Of a stretch of 37,788 nucleotides of DNA, positions 15,608 to 25,340 are shown in pieces. The DNA lies in NCBI GenBank assembly GCA_028292545.1, contig JAQGMC010000019.1, positions 1 through 37,788 on the forward strand, in the 5' to 3' direction. A program made the position numbers and the translations under genes. Within the stretch, counting starts at the first letter, position 1; each line of letters opens with the position of its first letter. The DNA comes from Paucimonas sp. Its GTDB lineage: Bacteria; Pseudomonadota; Gammaproteobacteria; Burkholderiales; Burkholderiaceae_D. Under the pieces are notes generated by a model. The model saw only the letters and a list, made by a program, of their open reading frames with translations, was not told the DNA's origin and ran no database searches.

Positions 15608-16963
15608 ATGCCTGATCCTATTATCGAAATTGAATCGCTGGACATGGAGGCGCGCGGCGTCGGCCATTTGCGCAATGAAGACGGCACGCCCGGCAAAGTG
15701 GTGTTCGTCGAAGGCGCGCTGCCGGGCGAGACCGTGTCCTTCCAGTCCTACCGCCGCAAAGCCAAGTGGGAAGCTGCCCACATGACGGCGCTGCACCGCG
15801 AATCCGCGATGCGGGTGACGCCGAAATGCCGATATTTCGGCACCTGCGGCGGCTGCGCAATGCAGCATCTCGACCCGGCAGCCCAGGTCGCGGCCAAGCA
15901 GCGCGTGCTGGAAGACAACCTGGCCCACATCGGCCGCGTCAAGCCGGAAATGATGTTGCGACCGGTGCAGGGGCCAACCTGGGAATACCGATACCGCGCG
16001 CGACTTTCGGTGCGGCGCGTGGCCAAGAAGGGTGGGGTGCTGGTCGGCTTCCACGAGAAGGGTTCGCGCTACATCACCGACATGCTCAGTTGCGAAGTGG
16101 TGCCGCGCAAGGTTTCCGCATTACTGCCTGCCTTGCGCGAACTGATCGGCGGCTTGTCCGAGCCGGATAAATTTCCGCAGATTGAGCTGGCCGTGGGCGA
16201 ATATGATGGCCGCCAGACGATCGTGCTGGTACTGCGCAATATGGCGCCGCTGGCAGGCAACGACGAAGCGCAGCTGCGCGCGTTCGCGCAGCGGCATGAG
16301 GTCCAATGGTGGTTGCAGCCGGCCGGCCCCGACAGCGCGTATCCGTTCTATCCAGAAGTGTCGACCTTGCGCTACCTGTTGCCCGAGTTCGGCGTGGAAA
16401 TGCCATTCAAGCCGACCGATTTCACGCAAGTGAACCACCAGATCAACCGGGTGCTGGTAGGGCTGGCGCTGCGCCTGCTCGATCCGCAACCTGGCGAGCG
16501 CATTGCCGACCTGTTTTGCGGGCTGGGCAATTTCACGCTGCCCCTGGCCACGCGTGCCGCGCAAGTGGTGGGTATTGAAGGCAGCGCCTCGCTGGTGCAG
16601 CGCGCCGGCGAAAATGCGCGCCACAACGGTTTGCAGCACAAGACGACCTTCCAGGTTCGCAACCTGTTTGAACTGACGGCGCAAGACCTGGTGGAACTGG
16701 GTCGTTTCGACCGCTTCCTGGTCGACCCGCCGCGCGATGGCGCAGCAGCCCTGTGCGAAGCACTGGCAGCACTCAGGCAAAGCAATCCCGGCTTGCGGCC
16801 GCAGCGCATTGTCTATGTGTCCTGCAGCCCGTCCACGCTGGCGCGCGACGCGGGCATGCTGGTGCAGCAGGCAGGTTATGTATTGAAGCAGGCGGGCGTC
16901 ATCAACATGTTCCCGCACACGGCGCATGTGGAGTCGATCGCGCTGTTTGAACTGGCGCAGTGA
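15608..16963 (+). CDS. rlmD: 23S rRNA (uracil-1939-C5)-methyltransferase RlmD
   Basis: 451 residues from ATG 15608 (a GTG codon directly before it could also initiate). N-terminal TRAM domain ([31 protein letters not shown]), then an iron-sulfur cluster site with Cys74, Cys80 and Cys83 in [18 protein letters not shown] and a fourth Cys in DMLSCEVVP. The SAM-dependent domain has [24 protein letters not shown] and the catalytic [12 protein letters not shown], followed by the terminal Glu in [11 protein letters not shown]. It forms m5U1939 in 23S rRNA. Classic TrmA lacks the Cys cluster, which supports RlmD. Convergent with the gene at 17045. Confidence 0.95.
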   Translation: MPDPIIEIESLDMEARGVGHLRNEDGTPGKVVFVEGALPGETVSFQSYRRKAKWEAAHMTALHRESAMRVTPKCRYFGTCGGCAMQHLDPAAQVAAKQRVLEDNLAHIGRVKPEMMLRPVQGPTWEYRYRARLSVRRVAKKGGVLVGFHEKGSRYITDMLSCEVVPRKVSALLPALRELIGGLSEPDKFPQIELAVGEYDGRQTIVLVLRNMAPLAGNDEAQLRAFAQRHEVQWWLQPAGPDSAYPFYPEVSTLRYLLPEFGVEMPFKPTDFTQVNHQINRVLVGLALRLLDPQPGERIADLFCGLGNFTLPLATRAAQVVGIEGSASLVQRAGENARHNGLQHKTTFQVRNLFELTAQDLVELGRFDRFLVDPPRDGAAALCEALAALRQSNPGLRPQRIVYVSCSPSTLARDAGMLVQQAGYVLKQAGVINMFPHTAHVESIALFELAQ

Positions 16964-16973
16964 CCGTGCCAGG

Positions 16974-17005
16974 GCGGGCAAGCCCGCAGTAGTAGTGCTG
17001 CGGGC
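16974..17005. other. Overlapping GC-rich hairpins after rlmD
   Basis: GCCCGC(AG) at 16982-16989 can pair either with GCGGGC just upstream (16974-16979, two-base loop) or with CTGCGGGC downstream (16998-17005, eight-base loop). The two hairpins exclude each other. No T-run follows on either strand, so a standard intrinsic terminator is not supported. It sits between two convergent genes and may still slow polymerase. Confidence 0.3.
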
Positions 17006-17044
17006 AATCCCTGCCAGCCGTCTTTTGCAGCCGTCCTGATGGTC

Positions 17045-17671
17045 TTAATAGCCGCGGCGACGCGCCCGCGCGCGCTTGAACAGGAAGAAGGCACCCAAGG
17101 CCAGCGCGGCCCACAGCAACAGGCTGCCAAACCGGTTTCCTGGCGCCGGCGCAGCCTGCTGCGACGCGTTTGCCTGGGTCTCGCCGGTACCGCTCACCGT
17201 CGTGCCATCCGCGCTTGTGCCTGATGCCTGGCCTTGCCCGTTCTGGTTCACGCCATCCTGGTTCTGGGCATTCTGGTTGGCTTGGTTGCGGTCACCCTGC
17301 GACATGAGCGAGCCGAGCCCCAGGCCCAGCAAGGCCCCGCCCAACATGCCGCCCCAGGGACTGCTTGCCTGCCGTGGCGGCAATTGCATGGGTGCGGCCG
17401 GTGGCAGCGATTGCCGCGCCAGGTTCGGCTGCGGCACTGGCGTCACAGGGTTCGGCGCCGCTGTCGGTGGCACGGGCTGCGGCCGGGCTGGCGCGGTCTG
17501 GCTTGGCCGCGGCGGCGGCGCCGCCCTTTGACGACTCATTTGTGATTGCCGGCCGATGGACCGACCGCTGCCTGCGCGTGCAGCCACGGACTCCGGCACC
17601 ACAAGCGTGAGCGCAATAACAAGAAGCAGGAACTTCGAAACAGTAGCTTGCAACGGCTTTGAACAGGACAC
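17045..17671 (-). CDS. Tim44-like N-terminal region protein lacking the Tim44 domain
   Basis: 208 residues from GTG 17671; no ATG is available in frame and a nearby TTG is an alternative. Order of features: signal-anchor hydrophobic stretch (FLLLVIALTLVVPESVAARA), GSGRSIGRQSQMSRQ, a long Pro/Ala/Gln linker, SPWGGMLGGALLGLGLGSLM, an Asn/Gln-rich segment with repeated NQN motifs, a second membrane segment (RFGSLLLWAALALGAFFLF) and a basic C-terminus ARARRRGY. This matches the N-terminal half of bacterial Tim44-like proteins, which normally continue with a folded Tim44 domain of about 150 residues. Here the frame stops directly after the second membrane segment. It could be a truncated paralogue or a genuine short form. 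Function unknown; inner membrane location expected. Confidence 0.7.
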   Translation of the reverse strand: MSCSKPLQATVSKFLLLVIALTLVVPESVAARAGSGRSIGRQSQMSRQRAAPPPRPSQTAPARPQPVPPTAAPNPVTPVPQPNLARQSLPPAAPMQLPPRQASSPWGGMLGGALLGLGLGSLMSQGDRNQANQNAQNQDGVNQNGQGQASGTSADGTTVSGTGETQANASQQAAPAPGNRFGSLLLWAALALGAFFLFKRARARRRGY

Positions 17672-17864
17672 AGTGGACTCGCATGGTTCGGCACGGATCG
17701 TTGGTTGGAGTCAGTCGCTTGCAAAACGGTTCTGCGTGGCGACTTCTGGTCATTGAGCGATCCGGAACCGGGATGCGGTCTGTACGGTCCATTGGGTGAA
17801 GTATTGGCCGGCGGCACAATCCGGTGCCGCTTCCATTCCCCTCTCCAATATCCGGGTACAGCCC

Positions 17865-17963
17865 ATGTTCCTTTTCTTTTCCCGGCGCCTGGGTTGGGTC
17901 GGCTCGATCCTGGTCTCGCTGGTCGTGACGCTGTTGCTGCTGTTCCTGTTCGATGTGATTTGA
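17865..17963 (+). CDS. Candidate 32-residue single-span membrane peptide
   Basis: An ATG-to-TGA frame of 33 codons encodes MFLFFSRRLGWVGSI and then a strongly hydrophobic run (VSLVVTLLLLFLFDVI). The Arg-Arg pair before the hydrophobic stretch would favour a cytoplasmic N-terminus. It lies in the 369-base gap between the Tim44-like gene and the BI-1 gene, directly upstream of a hairpin that can act as a terminator in both directions. There is no strong Shine-Dalgarno sequence. The rest of the gap (17672-17864) holds no gene that I can support but must contain the promoter of the Tim44-like gene. A chance frame cannot be excluded. Confidence 0.4.
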   Translation: MFLFFSRRLGWVGSILVSLVVTLLLLFLFDVI

Positions 17964-17994
17964 GGCGACGGGGAAGGGGCATTCCGGCAGGACG

Positions 17995-18020
17995 AAAAAA
18001 AACCGGCCCGCAGGCCGGCT
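17995..18020 (-). terminator. Rho-independent terminator of the BI-1/YccA gene
   Basis: On the minus strand, GCCGGCC-TGCG-GGCCGG is followed by eight T residues (the A-run 17995-18002 on the plus strand). Stem CCGGCC/GGCCGG at 18003-18008 and 18013-18018, four-base loop. It begins 21 bases after the BI-1 stop codon. On the plus strand it is followed only by CTTTC, so it works mainly for the minus strand. Confidence 0.85.
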
Positions 18021-18040
18021 TTCAAAACTGCATGCGCAAC

Positions 18041-18733
18041 CTAGTCGCGCTCGCCGCCAAAGATGCCCAGCAGCGACAGCAGGTTGGCAAAGATGTTGTA
18101 CAGGTCGAGGTAGATCGCCAGCGTGGCCGAGATGTAGTTGGTCTCGCCGCCGTTGATCACTTGCTGCACGTCGTACAGGATGTAGGCTGAAAATATCGCA
18201 ATGGCGATAACCGAAATCGTCAACTGTAGCGCCGGCAATTGCAGGAAGATGTTTGCCACTGCAGCCAGCAGGATGATCAGCACGCCCGCAAACAGCCACT
18301 TGCCCATGCCGCTGAAATCGCGCTTGGAAACCGTTGCAATGCTTGCCATCACGGCAAAGATCGACGCCGTGCCGCCAAAGGCCAGCATGATGAGCGAAGC
18401 GCCATTGCTATAGCCCAGCGTGTGGCTCACCAGGCGCGACAGCATGACGCCCATGAAGAATGTGAAGCCCAGCAGCACGGCAACGCCCAGGGCGGTGTGC
18501 TTGGTTTTTTCGATTGCGTAGAAAAAACCGAAGGCAATGGCAAGGAAAACCATGAAGCCGATGAACGGACTGCCGGCGAACAGTGAAATCTTCAGCTGCA
18601 CGCCGATCCAGGCGCCCAGCACCGTTGGAACCATGGAGAGGGCAAGTAGCCAGTAGGTATTGCGCAGTACGCGGTGGCTGGCCAGCAGCGATGCGCCGGT
18701 GGTGCTGTATGCATGTTGCAGGTTCTGCTCCAT
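18041..18733 (-). CDS. BI-1/YccA family inner membrane protein
   Basis: 230 residues from ATG 18733, chosen because AAGGAG lies nine bases upstream; an in-frame ATG 11 codons earlier has none. Seven hydrophobic segments follow a polar N-terminus (MEQNLQHAYSTTGASLLASH): among them TYWLLALSMVPTVLGAWIGV, FIGFMVFLAIAFGFFYAI and LGVAVLLGFTFFMGVMLS. The C-terminal IAIFSAYILYDVQQVINGGE and YLDLYNIFANLLSLLGIFGG contain the two conserved Asp positions that form the pH-sensing pair in bacterial BI-1 (BsYetJ). E. coli YccA interacts with the FtsH-HflKC protease; hflK and hflC lie 12 kb away in this window. Transport role is not proven here. Confidence 0.93.
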   Translation of the reverse strand: MEQNLQHAYSTTGASLLASHRVLRNTYWLLALSMVPTVLGAWIGVQLKISLFAGSPFIGFMVFLAIAFGFFYAIEKTKHTALGVAVLLGFTFFMGVMLSRLVSHTLGYSNGASLIMLAFGGTASIFAVMASIATVSKRDFSGMGKWLFAGVLIILLAAVANIFLQLPALQLTISVIAIAIFSAYILYDVQQVINGGETNYISATLAIYLDLYNIFANLLSLLGIFGGERD

Positions 18734-18825
18734 GTTCAGTTCTCCTTGTTGGAAGATAGCGCGCACAGCATAGCATGGTGAACGCGACGCGCGAGAAGCC
18801 TGCTTTTGCGCTGCACCATGTCACG

Positions 18826-18854
18826 TCGAAATGTGAGGTGTTCCATGCTAAAAT
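18826..18854 (+). promoter_or_regulatory. Candidate sigma-70 promoter for ndk
   Basis: -10 box TAAAAT (18849-18854) with a weak -35 TCGAAA (18826-18831) at 17 bases. This predicts a start near 18861 and a 55-base leader that includes the GGAG ribosome-binding site nine bases before the ndk ATG. The -35 match is poor; the AT-rich context supports the call. Confidence 0.45.
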
Positions 18855-18915
18855 CGAAGGTTCATCGGAATCTCAACTTTCGACCTAAACCTTTATTTTA
18901 CTGGAGTTTTTTCAG

Positions 18916-19341
18916 ATGGCAATCGAACGCACCCTGTCGATTATTAAACCGGACGCAGTCGCGAAGAACGTGATTGGCCAGATTTACACCCGCTTCGAAA
19001 ACGCCGGCCTCAAGATCGTCGCTTCGCGCATGGCCCAGCTGTCGCGCGCCGAAGCCGAAGGCTTCTACGCCGTGCACCGCGAGCGTCCTTTCTTCAAGGA
19101 CCTGGTCGACTTCATGATTTCTGGCCCGGTGATGATCCAGGTGCTGCAAGGCGAGGGCGCCATTGCCAAGAATCGCGAACTGATGGGCGCGACCGATCCG
19201 AAGAAAGCTGAAAAAGGCACGATCCGCGCCGATTTCGCCGACTCGATCGACGCCAATGCCGTGCATGGCTCGGACGCGACCGAAACTGCGCACACCGAGA
19301 TCGCCTATTTCTTCCCGGCGCTCAACGTCTATTCGCGTTAA
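18916..19341 (+). CDS. ndk: Nucleoside diphosphate kinase
   Basis: 141 residues, the standard length. [52 protein letters not shown], and the active-site [20 protein letters not shown] in which His117 is the phospho-acceptor. It transfers the gamma phosphate from ATP to nucleoside diphosphates, balancing NTP pools in the cytoplasm. GGAG precedes the ATG. It opens the run that continues with rlmN 39 bases later, and a promoter candidate lies upstream at 18826-18854. Confidence 0.98.
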   Translation: MAIERTLSIIKPDAVAKNVIGQIYTRFENAGLKIVASRMAQLSRAEAEGFYAVHRERPFFKDLVDFMISGPVMIQVLQGEGAIAKNRELMGATDPKKAEKGTIRADFADSIDANAVHGSDATETAHTEIAYFFPALNVYSR

Positions 19342-19380
19342 TCCTCGTTACTGCCACGGCGCCTGCCGCAAGCCAGACTG

Positions 19381-20562
19381 ATGACCGACACTGCAAGCAC
19401 ACTGCATAACCTGCTCGACCTGGATCCCGCCCAGCTGGTCGCCTTTTGTGGCGACCTGGGTGAGAAGCCGTTTCGGGCCATGCAATTGCAACGATGGATC
19501 CATCAGTATGGCGCCAGCGACTTTGCCCAGATGACAGACCTGGCGAAGTCGCTGCGCGAAAAGCTGGCAACCCGCGCCGTGGTGCCGCAACTGCAAGTAC
19601 TGTCTGACCACACTTCCGCCGATGGCACCCGCAAATGGCTGGTCGACGTCGGCAACGGTAATGCAGTCGAAACCGTTTTCATACCGGAAGCCAACCGCGG
19701 CACCCTATGCATTTCCACGCAGGCGGGTTGCGCGGTCAACTGCCGCTTTTGCTCCACCGGCAAGCAAGGCTTCAGCCGTAATCTGTCCACTGGTGAAATC
19801 ATCGGCCAGTTGCGCATGGCTGAATTCGCATTGCGCGCGACCCACGGCGTCGTCGCCGGCCCGAAGGGCGAACGCCAGATCACCAACGTCGTCATGATGG
19901 GAATGGGCGAGCCGCTGCTGAATTACGAACCGACCGTGAAGGCGCTGCGCCTGATGCTTGACGATAACGCCTATGGCCTCTCGCGCCGGCGTGTCACGCT
20001 TTCCACGAGCGGCGTGGTGCCCATGATCGACCGGCTGGGGCAGGATTGCGCCGTCGCCCTGGCGGTTTCGCTGCATGCTTCCAACGATGCCTTGCGCGAT
20101 AGCCTGGTGCCGCTCAACCGCAAATATCCGCTGGTCGAATTGATGGCGGCCTGCAGGCGCTATCTTGAATTTGCGCCGCGCGATTTCATTACTTTCGAAT
20201 ACTGCATGCTGGACGGAGTCAACGACAGTGATGCGCATGCGCGCGAACTGATCGCGCTGGTGCAATCGCGCCAGAATCCCGTGCCCTGCAAATTCAACCT
20301 GATTCCCTTCAATCCCTTTCCCGAGTCGGGATTGCTGCGCTCGAAGGATGATCGCATCAAGGCATTTGCCAAGGTCTTGATGGATGCCGGCATCGTGACC
20401 ACCGTACGCAAGACGCGCGGCGACGATATCGACGCCGCCTGCGGCCAGTTGGCCGGCGAAGTGCAGGACCGCACCGGGGTCCAGGAGCGCATGCAGAAAA
20501 TGGCGACCTACCAGCAAAAGTACGGCAGCGATTTCGGCCGCATCGTGGAGATCAGGTCGTGA
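19381..20562 (+). CDS. rlmN: Dual-specificity 23S rRNA/tRNA (adenine-C2)-methyltransferase RlmN
   Basis: 393 residues. Radical-SAM cluster motif [17 protein letters not shown] with Cys117, Cys121 and Cys124, followed by [57 protein letters not shown] and [13 protein letters not shown]. The late Cys in [12 protein letters not shown] is the position of the methyl-carrying catalytic Cys. RlmN makes m2A2503 in 23S rRNA and m2A37 in some tRNAs. Its end overlaps the pilF GTG start (GTGA at 20559-20562), and rlmN-pilF-rodZ-ispG-hisS is a conserved beta/gammaproteobacterial order. Confidence 0.97.
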   Translation: MTDTASTLHNLLDLDPAQLVAFCGDLGEKPFRAMQLQRWIHQYGASDFAQMTDLAKSLREKLATRAVVPQLQVLSDHTSADGTRKWLVDVGNGNAVETVFIPEANRGTLCISTQAGCAVNCRFCSTGKQGFSRNLSTGEIIGQLRMAEFALRATHGVVAGPKGERQITNVVMMGMGEPLLNYEPTVKALRLMLDDNAYGLSRRRVTLSTSGVVPMIDRLGQDCAVALAVSLHASNDALRDSLVPLNRKYPLVELMAACRRYLEFAPRDFITFEYCMLDGVNDSDAHARELIALVQSRQNPVPCKFNLIPFNPFPESGLLRSKDDRIKAFAKVLMDAGIVTTVRKTRGDDIDAACGQLAGEVQDRTGVQERMQKMATYQQKYGSDFGRIVEIRS

Positions 20563-21359
20563 GCCTGACCGCGATCCGGCCGCTGCAGCGCCTGCTGGCA
20601 GCCATGCTGCTGGTGTTGCTCGCCGCCTGCGCGAGTACGCCTGGCACCTCCAAGGACGACATCCAGACATCGTCGGACATCACGGAAGTGCAGCGCCGCG
20701 CCCAGATCCGCTTGCAACTGGCCGTGGGCTATTTCGAGCAGGGCCAGATGAGTACCGCGCTTGACGAAGTGAAACAGGCATTGCAGATCGACCCCAGCCT
20801 GGCTGACGCCTACAGCGTGCGCGCGCTGATCTACATGGAAATGACGGAAAACAAGCTGGCTGACGACAACTTCCAGCAGGCGATGAAGCTCGCGCCGAAC
20901 AATCCCGATCTTGCCAATAACTACGGCTGGTTCCTGTGCCAGACCGGCCGCGCCGACAAGGCCATTCCCTATTTCGAGCGGGCGCTGGCCAACCGCCAGT
21001 ATTCGTCGCCTGCGAAAGCGCTGAACAATGCCGGCATGTGCAGCCTGAAGTTGAAAAACCTGGTGGAGGCCGACCGCTACCTGTCGCGTGCCTTCCAGTT
21101 CGATCCCGCCAATCCGGACGTGAACCTGAGCCTGGCCAAGCTGAACCTTGCCCGCGGCGACAACGAGCGGGCGCAGTTCTATGCGCGGCGCGTGCTTGCG
21201 TCCGAACGCCTGACTGCCGATGCATTGTGGACCGCAATCAAGGTAGAGCGGCGCGGCGGCGATCGCCAGGCAGAAGCCGGCCTGGCCAACCAGTTACGCC
21301 GGCGCTTCCCGAATTCACCCGAATATGCGGCGTTTGTACGGGGGGCCTTTGATGAGTGA
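20559..21359 (+). CDS. pilF: Type IV pilus biogenesis lipoprotein PilF/PilW (TPR)
   Basis: 266 residues from a GTG overlapping the rlmN stop. Lipoprotein signal with lipobox LLAAC (Cys24). The body is TPR repeats: [58 protein letters not shown], and [20 protein letters not shown]. PilF/PilW is the outer-membrane pilotin for assembly of the PilQ secretin. Other pilus genes are not in the window. It overlaps rodZ by eight bases (21352-21359). TPR lipoproteins can be misassigned, but the position between rlmN and rodZ is strong support. Confidence 0.93.
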   Translation: MSLTAIRPLQRLLAAMLLVLLAACASTPGTSKDDIQTSSDITEVQRRAQIRLQLAVGYFEQGQMSTALDEVKQALQIDPSLADAYSVRALIYMEMTENKLADDNFQQAMKLAPNNPDLANNYGWFLCQTGRADKAIPYFERALANRQYSSPAKALNNAGMCSLKLKNLVEADRYLSRAFQFDPANPDVNLSLAKLNLARGDNERAQFYARRVLASERLTADALWTAIKVERRGGDRQAEAGLANQLRRRFPNSPEYAAFVRGAFDE

Positions 21360-22461
21360 AAAGCCGATGGATGAAGAGCCAGGCCAGCGCCCAGTGCCCG
21401 ATGAAGGGCTGGCGCCGGCGCGCTCCTTGCCGGGCATGGAGCTGGCAAGCCGGCGCCAGGAACTTGGCTGGACGATCGAGCAAGTCGCCGCGCGGCTGAA
21501 CCTGGCGCCGCGCCAGGTGGACGCGCTGGAACGCGACAACTTTGCGGCCTTGCCCGGCATGGCGACTGCGCGCGGTTTCGTGCGCGCCTACGCCAAGCTG
21601 TTGCGCATCGATCCAGCGCCGCTGGTGGCTGCGCTGGCGGCCGAAGCCGGGCCCCACGAAGCGGCGATCCCGCTGCGCCGACCACTGCCGGCTGCGCCGT
21701 TTACGCCAGTGCGCCTGGCGCCGATGAATCGCGGTGGCACCAGCCGCCGCACTGCCGCCCTGGCTGTGGTGGCGCTGGTCGTGCTGGCGGCAGTGGCGAG
21801 CTGGCAGCTCGGCTGGCTGGCGCCCATGGCAGACAATGTCGCAACCCGGCTCGATCGCGGTACGGCTGCAACGCCGGCGCCGGCGAATGCAGCTACGGCC
21901 GCAAGCGCGCCTGGCCAGGCGGATGCCCCGGCCATGCCGGCCGGCTCCAGCGCCGCCGCTTCGGCAGCGGTCGATGGCACGACCGCAACCAGCCCGAATC
22001 CAGCACCTGCGGCACCTGCAGCGCCCGCTGCGCCCGCTCCGGCAAGCCCCGCCAGCCCGGCGCCATCCTCGCAAGCCCCGGTTGCGCCCGTGGCTGGCGC
22101 GCCTGCAAACTCGCCTGCTGCGGCTGCCTCACCCCAGCCGGTTGCAACCACCGCGTCGCCCACGCCGCCGGCAACGGCTACATCATCGAGGCCGGTTGCA
22201 GTCGATTCCGCATCCAGCGACGAACAACATGCGCTGGTCATCACGGCAAAGGAAGAGTGCTGGGTCGAGCTGCGTCGTGCTGACAATACCGCCGTGCTGA
22301 GCCGGACCCTGCAGCCGGGCACAACGGAGCGCCTGCCGCTGATGGGACCGGCCACGCTGGTCGTGGGGAATGCCAGCGGCATCGAAGCGACGCTGGGCGG
22401 CAAACCCCTCGATATCCGCTCGCGTGCGCGCAATAACATTGCCCGCCTGGCGCTGAAGTAA
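21352..22461 (+). CDS. rodZ: Cytoskeletal cell-shape protein RodZ
   Basis: 369 residues from ATG 21352, which lies inside the end of pilF behind a GGGGG tract; an in-frame ATG nine codons earlier is less likely. N-terminal helix-turn-helix domain (SRRQELGWTIEQVAARLNLA, VDALERDNFAALPGMATARG), one transmembrane segment near 140-160 (ALAVVALVVLAAVASWQLGW), a long Ala/Pro/Ser linker of about 120 residues, and a C-terminal periplasmic domain (EECWVELRRADNTAVLSRTL to LDIRSRARNNIARLALK). RodZ links MreB filaments to the cell-wall elongation machinery. The linker is encoded by very GC-rich, repetitive sequence, which also leaves other frames open by chance. Confidence 0.95.
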   Translation: MSEKPMDEEPGQRPVPDEGLAPARSLPGMELASRRQELGWTIEQVAARLNLAPRQVDALERDNFAALPGMATARGFVRAYAKLLRIDPAPLVAALAAEAGPHEAAIPLRRPLPAAPFTPVRLAPMNRGGTSRRTAALAVVALVVLAAVASWQLGWLAPMADNVATRLDRGTAATPAPANAATAASAPGQADAPAMPAGSSAAASAAVDGTTATSPNPAPAAPAAPAAPAPASPASPAPSSQAPVAPVAGAPANSPAAAASPQPVATTASPTPPATATSSRPVAVDSASSDEQHALVITAKEECWVELRRADNTAVLSRTLQPGTTERLPLMGPATLVVGNASGIEATLGGKPLDIRSRARNNIARLALK

Positions 22462-22569
22462 GCAGGGCGCTTAACGATGCTGTCGCCCCTTTTCTCATGT
22501 TAAGAAGATTGGCAGTTCGCGTACCAGCCCGGCCGGCCCGGGGTGCGCAGGCTTTATAACGGAATAAAC

Positions 22570-23901
22570 ATGTCGATTTCTCCTGCCCATCCCGCATCCG
22601 CGCCTGCTTTGGTCGCCGATGGCGCACAAGCGCCGGCCCGGGCTGCTGCGCCGGCCGCTTCCGGCCCGGCGCCGCGCCACATGACGCGCCGGGTGCTGAT
22701 CCGCCATGGCAGCCGCGAAGTGGCGGTGGGCGGCGGCGCGCCGGTCATGGTGCAGTCCATGACCAATACGGATACTGCAGATGCGATCGCTACGGCGATA
22801 CAGGTAAAAGAACTGGCGCGCGCCGGTTCCGAAGTGGTGCGCATCACCGTGAATACACCGGAAGCGGCGGCGGCCGTGCCGGCCATCCGCGAGCAACTGG
22901 ATCGCATGGGCATCGATGTCCCGCTGGTGGGAGATTTCCATTACAACGGCCATACGCTGTTGAATGAATATCCCGACTGCGCCCGGGCCCTGTCGAAGTA
23001 CCGCATCAACCCGGGCAATGTCGGCAAGGGCGCCAAGCGCGACACGCAATTCGGCCAGATGATTGAAGTGGCCTGCCGCTATGACAAGCCGGTTCGCATC
23101 GGCGTCAACTGGGGCAGCCTGGACCAGGCGCTGCTGGCGCGCATCATGGATGAAAATTCCGCTCGCGCCGAACCCTGGAGCGCGCAAGCCGTCATGTATG
23201 AAGCGCTGGTCACGTCCGCCATTGAGAACGCGCGTCGCGCCGAAGAACTCGGCTTGCCCGCCGAGCGCATCATCCTGTCGTGCAAGGTATCGGGTGTGCA
23301 AGACTTGATTGCGGTCTATCGCGAACTGGCGCGGCGTTGCGACTATGCGCTGCACCTGGGCCTGACCGAAGCCGGCATGGGCAGCAAGGGCATCGTCGCC
23401 TCTACCGCGGCAATGGGCGTTCTGCTGCAAGAGGGCATAGGCGACACGATCCGGGTGTCCCTGACGCCGGAACCCGGCGGCGACCGTACGCGCGAAGTGA
23501 TCGTGGCGCAGGAAATCCTGCAGACAATGGGACTACGCAAATTCACGCCGATGGTGATCGCCTGCCCGGGTTGCGGGCGCACTACCTCGACCGTATTCCA
23601 GGAGCTGGCCGACCGCATCCAGACTTATTTGCGCGAGCAGATGCCGGCCTGGAAAACCGCGTATCCCGGCGCAGAAGAGATGAACGTTGCCGTCATGGGT
23701 TGCATCGTCAATGGCCCGGGCGAATCCAAGCACGCCAATATCGGCATCAGCCTGCCCGGCACTGGCGAATCGCCGGCCGCGCCCGTCTTTGTCGATGGCC
23801 AGAAAACGGTCACGCTGCGCGGGCCGAATATTGCCGAAGAATTCCAGGACATCGTGTCCAATTACGTAAAAACCCGTTATGGCCGCGATCGCGTGAACTG
23901 A
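22570..23901 (+). CDS. ispG: 4-hydroxy-3-methylbut-2-enyl diphosphate synthase IspG
   Basis: 443 residues from ATG 22570, preceded by GGAATAAAC. Residues 1-38 are a low-complexity Ala/Pro leader; the enzyme begins at [20 protein letters not shown]. Family blocks: [50 protein letters not shown], and the iron-sulfur half with [18 protein letters not shown] and [20 protein letters not shown], giving the three Cys ligands. IspG carries out the penultimate MEP-pathway step, reducing the cyclic diphosphate to HMBPP for isoprenoid synthesis. It follows rodZ after 108 bases and precedes hisS. Confidence 0.96.
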   Translation: MSISPAHPASAPALVADGAQAPARAAAPAASGPAPRHMTRRVLIRHGSREVAVGGGAPVMVQSMTNTDTADAIATAIQVKELARAGSEVVRITVNTPEAAAAVPAIREQLDRMGIDVPLVGDFHYNGHTLLNEYPDCARALSKYRINPGNVGKGAKRDTQFGQMIEVACRYDKPVRIGVNWGSLDQALLARIMDENSARAEPWSAQAVMYEALVTSAIENARRAEELGLPAERIILSCKVSGVQDLIAVYRELARRCDYALHLGLTEAGMGSKGIVASTAAMGVLLQEGIGDTIRVSLTPEPGGDRTREVIVAQEILQTMGLRKFTPMVIACPGCGRTTSTVFQELADRIQTYLREQMPAWKTAYPGAEEMNVAVMGCIVNGPGESKHANIGISLPGTGESPAAPVFVDGQKTVTLRGPNIAEEFQDIVSNYVKTRYGRDRVN

Positions 23902-23973
23902 CGCCTCGTCAGCCGCACCCGGGCCATTACCGAATCCTTACCGGCGCGCCCCGCGCGCCCTTTCAAGAACGAC

Positions 23974-25329
23974 ATGTCAGATAACAAGAAACCAGAAAAA
24001 ATCGTCGGTATCCGCGGGATGAACGACATCCTGCCGGCCGACGCGCCGCTGTGGGAATTATTCGAGAACACGGTGCAGACCGTGCTCAAGAGTTACGGCT
24101 TCCAGCAGATCCGCACACCGATCGTCGAGCCGACGCCGCTGTTTGCGCGCGGCCTGGGCGCGGTTACCGATATCGTCGAAAAAGAGATGTATTCCTTCGT
24201 CGATTCAATGAATGGTGACTTGCTCACCTTGCGCCCGGAAAGCACGGCCGGCGTGGTGCGCGCGGTGCTGGAACACAATCTCACTTACGATGGTCCGAAG
24301 CGCCTGTGGTACGCGGGCCCGATGTTCCGGCATGAGCGGCCGCAGCGTGGCCGCTACCGCCAGTTCCACCAGGTGGGCGCCGAAGCAATCGGCTTCACGG
24401 GCCCGGATGTGGATGCGGAACTGATCCTGCTATGCCAGCGTTTGTGGGACGACCTGGGCCTGTCCGGCATCCGGCTTGAACTCAATTCAATCGGCGACGC
24501 AGAAGAGCGTAACCGCCACCGCGCTGACCTGGTCGCTTATTTCGAGCAAAACAGTGCGCTGCTTGATGCCGATGCCCAGCGCCGCCTGCACAGCAATCCG
24601 CTGCGCATACTGGATACCAAGAATCCGGCGATGCAGGAACTGGTGAATGCAGCGCCCAAGCTGATCGATTACCTCGGCGCGGAATCGCTCGCGCACTTCG
24701 AGGGCGTGCAGAAAATCCTGCGCCACAACAATATTCCATTCACGATCAATCCGCGCCTGGTGCGCGGCATGGATTATTACAACCGCACCGTGTTCGAGTG
24801 GGTGACGGACCAGCTGGGTGCGCAAGGCACGGTCTGTGGCGGCGGACGCTACGACCCGCTGGTGGAAATGTTTGGCGGCAAGCCCACCCCGGCCTGCGGT
24901 TTCGCCATCGGCGTGGAGCGGGTGCTGGAATTGATGAAGGCAGCCGGCGAGGTTACCGCCGCTGACCAGTGCGACGTCTACCTGGTGCACCAGGGCGAGC
25001 CGGCACAGATGCAGTCGTTTGTACTGGCCGAGCGTTTGCGCGATGCCGGACTTGATGTTGTGCTACATTGCGCATCGGCTGGCGGCAGCACCAGTTTCAA
25101 GTCGCAAATGAAACGTGCCGATGCCAGTGGCGCCGCCTTCGCCATCATCATCGGCGAAGACGAGGTTGCCACCGACACCGCGACCGTCAAAAGCTTGCGT
25201 GCGTCCGAAGGCGCGGGGCAACAGGCGACGGTCCCATTCTCCGGTGTCGCAGATTACCTGGTAGACCAGATTGTCGGCGACCATGATCATGAGCATGATC
25301 ATGGTGCGCATGTTCATTACAAACCCTGA
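23974..25329 (+). CDS. hisS: Histidyl-tRNA synthetase with a His/Asp-rich C-terminal tail
   Basis: 451 residues. Class II synthetase motifs: [20 protein letters not shown], motif 2 [19 protein letters not shown], the HisRS-specific [16 protein letters not shown] and [14 protein letters not shown], motif 3 [15 protein letters not shown], then the anticodon-binding domain ([20 protein letters not shown]). It charges tRNA-His. The last 16 residues ([16 protein letters not shown]) hold six His and are not part of the normal fold; they resemble metal-binding tails of unrelated proteins. The DNA for the tail contains a near-perfect inverted repeat (25281-25304). Start follows ispG by 72 bases. Confidence 0.97.
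   Translation: MSDNKKPEKIVGIRGMNDILPADAPLWELFENTVQTVLKSYGFQQIRTPIVEPTPLFARGLGAVTDIVEKEMYSFVDSMNGDLLTLRPESTAGVVRAVLEHNLTYDGPKRLWYAGPMFRHERPQRGRYRQFHQVGAEAIGFTGPDVDAELILLCQRLWDDLGLSGIRLELNSIGDAEERNRHRADLVAYFEQNSALLDADAQRRLHSNPLRILDTKNPAMQELVNAAPKLIDYLGAESLAHFEGVQKILRHNNIPFTINPRLVRGMDYYNRTVFEWVTDQLGAQGTVCGGGRYDPLVEMFGGKPTPACGFAIGVERVLELMKAAGEVTAADQCDVYLVHQGEPAQMQSFVLAERLRDAGLDVVLHCASAGGSTSFKSQMKRADASGAAFAIIIGEDEVATDTATVKSLRASEGAGQQATVPFSGVADYLVDQIVGDHDHEHDHGAHVHYKP
25281..25304. repeat. 11-base inverted repeat in the hisS tail
   Basis: CCATGATCATG (25281-25291) and CATGATCATGG (25294-25304) are exact reverse complements separated by two bases. The repeat encodes part of the His/Asp-rich tail, so it may be a by-product of alternating CAT and GAT codons. 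The RNA could still form a strong hairpin 25 bases before the hisS stop and 36 before the yfgM start. Confidence 0.7.
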
Positions 25330-25340
25330 GGTTCGTCCAC

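Noticed and set aside
21588..22439. Long frames on both strands over the rodZ linker
   Set aside because: The GC-rich Ala/Pro linker leaves all frames open; only the RodZ frame has HTH, membrane and C-terminal domains.
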